The position numbers and the translations under genes were made by a program. From Pithys albifrons albifrons (lineage: Eukaryota > Chordata > Aves > Passeriformes > Thamnophilidae): DNA of 64,000 nt. The DNA lies in assembly GCF_047495875.1 (NCBI RefSeq), contig NC_092461.1, positions 94,990,431 to 95,054,430 of the forward strand. The letters are read 5' to 3'. Below the pieces are notes generated by a model, which was given only the letters and a program-made list of their open reading frames with translations, did not search any database and was not told where the DNA came from. Numbering within the stretch: the first letter of the stretch is position 1; every line of letters starts with the position of its first letter. Of the stretch, positions 58,861-64,000 are shown piece by piece.

Positions 58861-61469
58861 AGGATGAACAAAAGCACAACACTTAAAAGTATCAAAAAAA
58901 GTTACTGAGCTAATGATTGATACAGAAAATTATAGACAATTTCTCAACCACTTTTGTGAGGAGGAAGTACTGAATAATTAAACCATTTTGTTTTAGCTAT
59001 CTAAACTCAACAAAACTATCCCTAGATGAACAGCATTTCCACCATTAGAGGCTGTTTCCTGTCTTCTTTTTTTTTTTAATAAAAAGGTGCCTATAAGGAG
59101 ATGTTACCTAAAAAACTAATATATGTGTTTATATGCAGAATGTTCAAATGAAATGAGTTAGAGGTTATTAACTCCCTAACACAATTTATGAATATTTAAA
59201 CTTAGTATAATTTGCTGCAAATATAAATCACCTTTAGAAAAAATTTATATGGCTACTAAGAAGCCCTGTAAAGTACAAAATATCCCTTTAAGTATTCTAA
59301 TAGTGTTATATCTATCTAATGAAGTTTGAAATAAAGCTGTCTGGATTGCTAACTCATTGTGGGGCAAAGAAACCTTTTTCCTTGTGTTTATTCCTTTTTT
59401 TCTTGTATGTTTATCTGATTTGAATAGCTTAGTTTAGATTAGCTAAGATATTACTGCATGAGTATTCACTAATCTCTAATTAGCATTTTTAAATCCCCAC
59501 ATTTTGATTTAAACATGCATGAACTGTAATCTCTGTAACTTTAATTTGAACCCCTTATTTATACATTTTGAGCTAATGAGTGTATTGTTCTAAAATTGTT
59601 TATCATCAAATATTTCTCAGAAAAATGAGATTATGAACACTATATGGCAATACATTTTTGAAGACTTTTTAGCAACAAGGTGGTTTGGGATTTTTAGGGG
59701 GTTTAGAATATAGTTTTTCCCTTTGATTTCATATTAAACCACATTAATCCCAGTTTATCCAGATATCTCAATATGATAAAGACTGATAGATTTCTCCCTG
59801 CTATAGAAAGCTTTCTGCCATGAGATTGTGGCTGTGATATTTCTGCTTATGGAAAAAGAACCAAGTATTCCCTTCTCTCAGCTAATAATAACTTTGAAGA
59901 CAATGAGGAGTTTATCCAATGGTGTACGACTCACTGTACAGATCGATAGAGTTCTGTTCACTTTCCACTGTTACAGGTAAAGAAAGTCTGGCCAAATATT
60001 GGCAAGTTTCCCTATAAAGGTCCTTTTCACATAAAGCAAACCATCAGAGCCAAAATCGTTGCAAACATGTATTTAATATCCAGCTAAGATAATGCAGATG
60101 CAGTGAATACAGAGAGAGTAAGGTCAGAGCCAGATCTGGTGTCCGCATTTCCTAAAGACAGCTGTGATCAGTCTGTGCTGCCCTACCATACCATGGTTGC
60201 TCTTTAAATTTTAGGCTTAAGCTGAGGACTGAGAAAAATTAAAATTAACTGTAATAGCCCAGCTATTTGATAGGAAAGCTCAAGACAGAGAAATAAGTTT
60301 AAGTTGTCTAGGTGCTCTGATTGGTACCTTGTCTTTTGCCCAGTGCAAGAATATAGAAAGGAGGCCATGCCTGAAGCTTGAACAGCTGTGTCAATGACAC
60401 TCTGCCATATGGATAATTTATTTGTCAATAGGAAGAGTTCAGCTTCTCAACTGGGTGTTTCTGGAGCATAATGATGATGATAAGGGTAGGCTGTTCATTC
60501 AACTATTAGATCTTGCAATTGGGTAGTCCTGTAATACAATATAGCCACTGCCAGCAAGGAGCCACAGGCTGTGTTTGCCAGACCTCAGGACTGAGCTTTG
60601 TCACAGTTGCTGTGTTTGACTTTTTTTCTTGACTAGTCTGCAGCATTCTTTCACTTCTCTTAGCTGTGACTTTTTTTAATTTATGAGGTGTCTATTGCTG
60701 ATTTGTTTTGCTTATTTTTGTCTTTACCTTGCACTAACACAGCTTTAAATACAGAGTAGACACAAACATCTCTTCTTTGCAAATATATAATTCTACAAAT
60801 AACATAACAAGGTAGATAGAAAAAGAGACTTGGTATGAAAGCTGAGACCTTGAAAAGTAGAGGCAGGATGAAGTGTAGGTATGTCTTGTAGAGACATGGG
60901 ATGGTGAGAAGTGAAACCCATGCTGGGCACTGGAAACCCCCTACACTGATAAAGTTCTTTGCTGTCAGTTAAGAAAATGCAGACTCTGTCTGGACGAAAT
61001 TAGGATCTCTCTTGTGAGATATCCCAGTTCACAAGATGAAATGCATCACTAGGACCTTCAGTGATTATCCCCCATGAGACATCACTGTAGTTCAGAAGAG
61101 AGATTAGCTTCAAGCCAATCTGTATTTAATCTTTAGGCTAATCTGTATGTATTCAAGTGGAAACAAAACGTATCAGCATGTCTAAATTGGCCTGCTTGTC
61201 TAGCAATTTCTACTCTAGAAGAAGGAATATTCTTTTTTTTCTCCAAAAATTATATTTTTCCTTCCTCCCAAAGGCCTGACTAGTGATTAGTTAGCTGAAA
61301 TCAGCTTTGATAGCAAGACTTGAAAAGATAATGAAAACAAGTATATCATAATGCAGTAACTTTTTTCAGTGTGCAAAGTAGGGTAGTTTTGAAGAGATTT
61401 TACAATGATGATCACCAGTATTTGAACAAAATGTGGGAGACAACACTTTTGATAGCAGAAAGCAGTTAA
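58861..61469. other. Long AT-rich non-coding stretch
   Basis: About 2.6 kb with no recognised repeat or exon. The 59,390-59,640 part is very AT-rich with several ATTA/TAAT and ATTTGCAT-like words, but no claim of function can be made from one sequence. Confidence 0.5.
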
Positions 61470-61474
61470 GATGT
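61470..61474. repeat. Left candidate TSD (GATGT) of the 61.5-kb solo LTR
   Basis: GATGT precedes the TG end; GCTGT (62,101-62,105) follows the CA end. They agree at four of five bases, consistent with one later mutation. Confidence 0.6.
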
Positions 61475-62100
61475 TGTCCTAGTTCAGCAGGAGGGACCAG
61501 TTAACACCGTGTGGGGGTGATCAAAGCTGTGTATTCTACCCCCTCTATTCATTCCCCAAGGCCAATGGGCCACTAGCAACAGCTGCCCAGGCAGTCATTA
61601 GCACCTTCACACCCAGCCTGAGGAGGCGTGGCTGCTAAGGGCCATCAACAGTTCAACAATACCCCCTGGCTCCCAGAGTTAATCACCCATTGTGTGAGTC
61701 CCCGCCCAGGGGAAAGGACTGGGTGCTCTCTGAGGGTACATAAGTGGTGGGTAAGAAGACCTCAGGATCCTCTAGTTGGATCCAGAGGAGCAGCAGAACC
61801 TCAACAGGAGGAGACCACCACTCTTGACAAGACTACAGCCCTCGCCTGCACCAACAGGTTTTTCACTTCCTTTTGTTTTGGATTTGGGGGAACCACACGG
61901 GTCTCAGCACAGGGGCAAACAAACCCCTGTGGGTTTGTGCCCCAGGACACTGGGATATACTGCTGGGTTTTGTGAGTTGAAAGCAATTTCCCTTTTGTGT
62001 CAGTATTTATTTTAATATTATTATTAAATTTTAGCTCTGACTTATAATTTCTCTCGTGGTGAGTTCATTTCCCTTGCTGGTTCGCCTTTAAACCAGCACA
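61475..62100 (+). mobile_element. Complete solo LTR (family B), copy 2
   Basis: A 626-bp unit from TGTCCTAGTTCAGCAGG to AAACCAGCACA, collinear and highly similar to 29,338-29,991, including the TACATAAG promoter-like box and the ATTATTAAATTTT stretch. It lacks the poly-G run and has a shorter segment in that place. Candidate duplications GATGT/GCTGT flank it. There is no internal retroviral sequence. The 115-codon open frame inside is incidental. Confidence 0.82.
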
Positions 62101-62105
62101 GCTGT
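62101..62105. repeat. Right candidate TSD (GCTGT) of the 61.5-kb solo LTR
   Basis: One mismatch to 61,470-61,474. Confidence 0.6.
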
Positions 62106-63048
62106 TCTTTCTTGTTCTCATATTAACTGAGACTGAGGAGAGTGATGAAACGCTTTTTTTATCCTGCCCATTGTAAATGCAACCACCAACCATAAGTGCT
62201 AAGCAAGAAATGTGCAAAGATTCTGGACCTCAAAACAGTATTTTAAATCTTTCTTATGGTAACTGCACACCTTCAAAGTGCACAATGAAGGTATTTCTAA
62301 AGGAATAATCTATCCTATCTGTACAAATCTAACAGCATGTTCTACATGCACTGCCTCATCCAATCATGCCTATCTTATCAAGCATGTCCTTTGTCGTGTA
62401 GAATATGCAAAGCGTTTCCAGGCATCATGTTCCTGATTTTCCTATATGTCTGTTAAAATGAACAAGCCTCACCACCAGTGCTTGCAGGGTCTCTCCTGAT
62501 TACTTTGCAGTCTTTCATCTGCTTCTGGCTCATGAGCAGCGAGTTGTGATTCCATCTAAACTACTCCGTACATTGCTCAAAAAATCCACAGACAAACATA
62601 CAGCCCAGAAAAAGCCTTCCTATAGCTGGTAGAGATGAGCATCTTCATATGTCCTTACTGTTGAACAGTTTATACCACTCAGGCTTATATAAGACAGCCA
62701 AATAATATAAAGGGACATTCTGTTGATAAGCAAAGTTAAGCTCCAAGTTAGATAGGAAGGAAATTCAAGTGAATTTTTCTAGGTGTTTTTGGTGTTTTGT
62801 TTTTTTGGGGGTTTTGTTTTTTGTTTTTTTTTTTTTTGGGGGGGTGGGGTTTGAGTCTTTTTGGTACTACATGATGTTATTACTTGCATTAGAGATGTGA
62901 ACACCAATTCTTAAGAAAAAAGTGACTGAAAGGAAAGTTGTGGGATTTTAATTAACATTTAATGGGGCAAACCAGTTCTTATTTATCCTTTTTGTATTGA
63001 AAACACTATTTTAAATTAATTTATTTTGAGGGCTGGGTTGTTCCCTCT
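62106..63048. other. AT-rich non-coding stretch with a T/G simple tract
   Basis: No exon or repeat family recognised except a T/G-only low-complexity tract at about 62,785-62,852 with a 15-T and a 7-G run. Confidence 0.5.
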
Positions 63049-63655
63049 GTCCAAGACTGACCTGGCAAAATGCCAATTGCCATCCACAGTCTCACAGCCC
63101 CTCCTACCCAGAGGGATAGGGAGGGGAAAAAGACCCCTAAAACGGAAACTTAAAATAGTAAACCTTTTATATTTACACAGAAGAGAGAAAATTAAAAGCA
63201 GAATACGATATAACATGTATGTATATAAATGTGAAAAGAAACAACAATCCCATCGAGTCACCCACCTAGTCCTCCAGATTTCATCACCCAGACTTAAAAA
63301 AATACAGCAAAAGACACCTCCCAAGAGATACTCAGGAAGAGAAGAGGAAGAAAAACAACAATGAAAAGAAAAAAGTAATTACTTACGGAACTAGAACAGC
63401 TGCAGTAGTGGTGAGGCCTATTGCTCCCAGCACAGTGATAGCAGGTCCTCTCAGCACTTGGCCATGAAGGGAAAAGAAGACTTGGCACCTCCTACACCTC
63501 CTTTGATACTTGATTTGACATCAAATGATATGAAATATCTCTTTAGTTGCTTAAGTCAGGTGATGCTTGTCCCCTCTAATCTATGTAATACTATCTGGGC
63601 CTACTAAAATTAAGGCCTAATCTAGGCCTAGCTAAAACTAAGGCCAAAACTACCA
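63049..63655 (-). mobile_element. ERV LTR (family D-like), minus strand
   Basis: The plus strand begins TGTCCAAGACTGACCTGGC followed by 'aaaatgccaattgcc', the inverted form of the 'ggcattttgccag' end of the 40.0-kb LTR. 'ccttttatatttacacagaag' and 'gagaaaattaaaag' match, inverted, its polyadenylation region. The right part, 'aaggcctaatctaggcctagc', matches, inverted, its 'taggttttaaag...taggcctagg' start. The right end is approximate and no duplication was secured. It is diverged from the 40.0-kb copy. Confidence 0.6.
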
Positions 63656-64000
63656 GATCCTCCAATCCCTAGAAGAAGTTCTATCTTTTATAGTTCAATG
63701 TTTTCTATAAGTAAAAAATTGCAACTAGAAATATCTTCATCAAAAATGTTTACATTAATATTTCAGCTAAGCTTCACAGCAAGACATACCTCTTCATAAG
63801 TACATGAAGAGATTGCTAAAAATTCTTGCAATATAATGTTTTCTGATAACAGTAAAAAGAGGGCATTATCTTGAAATTAATTTATGTAATGTCTTGCAAG
63901 CTGTATAAAATACAGAGGGAAAACATCTTTCCCTTTTACATCAGCAATTAAAAAGTTAGCTCTTCTACTACTTTCTACAGATGCGGTTGTGTCTTTAGTT
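63656..64000. other. AT-rich non-coding end of the window
   Basis: No repeat or exon recognised. Confidence 0.4.

Noticed and set aside
29338..62100. The two family-B LTRs as the ends of one large provirus
   Set aside because: They are 32 kb apart, have different target-site duplications, and enclose ordinary DNA and unrelated elements.

Overview
This is avian genomic DNA, almost certainly a gene-poor intergenic region or the interior of a very long intron. The evidence is the density of CR1 LINE copies, including recognisable CR1 ORF1 and ORF2 fragments, and of bird-type endogenous retroviral (ERV) LTRs. These lie in an AT-rich background with no convincing host coding exon. Nothing resembles a bacterial operon, plasmid or CRISPR locus. 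The families suggest a neoavian bird, possibly a songbird, but I cannot name the species.

Layout. 1-3.6 kb: an old LTR fragment and a degenerate minus-strand CR1 carrying ORF1 (coiled-coil/esterase) remnants. 3.6-8.0 kb: mostly unique AT-rich sequence. 8.0-9.7 kb: a complete solo LTR with a 5-bp target-site duplication (TSD), then a second LTR of another family. 9.7-20.5 kb: AT-rich sequence holding one copy of an unclassified ~0.5 kb repeat (12.4-12.8 kb), a probable CR1 remnant (16.5-17.1 kb), a plus-strand CR1 with endonuclease and reverse transcriptase remnants (18.2-19.7 kb) and another LTR. 20.5-39 kb: sparse repeats, including a solo LTR with a TSD and a 20-base G run (29.3-30.0 kb), a GC-rich CCAAT-box patch (30.0-30.4 kb) and a long minus-strand LTR (33.1-34.0 kb). 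39-41 kb: two CR1 copies, one split by a solo LTR. 43.9-45.5 kb: two further LTR pieces. 50.3-58.9 kb: a nested stack of mobile elements. 58.9-64 kb: AT-rich sequence, a second copy of the 29-kb LTR, and a minus-strand LTR near the right edge.

The centrepiece is 52,509-56,696, a provirus-like LTR element. Its two 354-bp LTRs appear identical by eye, it is flanked by a 6-bp duplication (GTACTT), and it has a Lys-tRNA-type primer site, a consensus splice donor and a betaretrovirus-like gag start. It has no protease, polymerase or envelope gene. Gag breaks off early in the capsid domain, and about 1.9 kb of AT-rich sequence with no long open frame fills the rest. The simplest reading is a very recent insertion of a non-autonomous ERV family that was mobilised by a related complete virus. 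It sits inside an older CR1, next to the catalytic FADD codons of its reverse transcriptase. A different, unclassified element had already split the FADD/TKLG motif of the same CR1.

There are no cooperating host genes here. The biology is a record of successive transposition, with good insertion junctions for relative dating.
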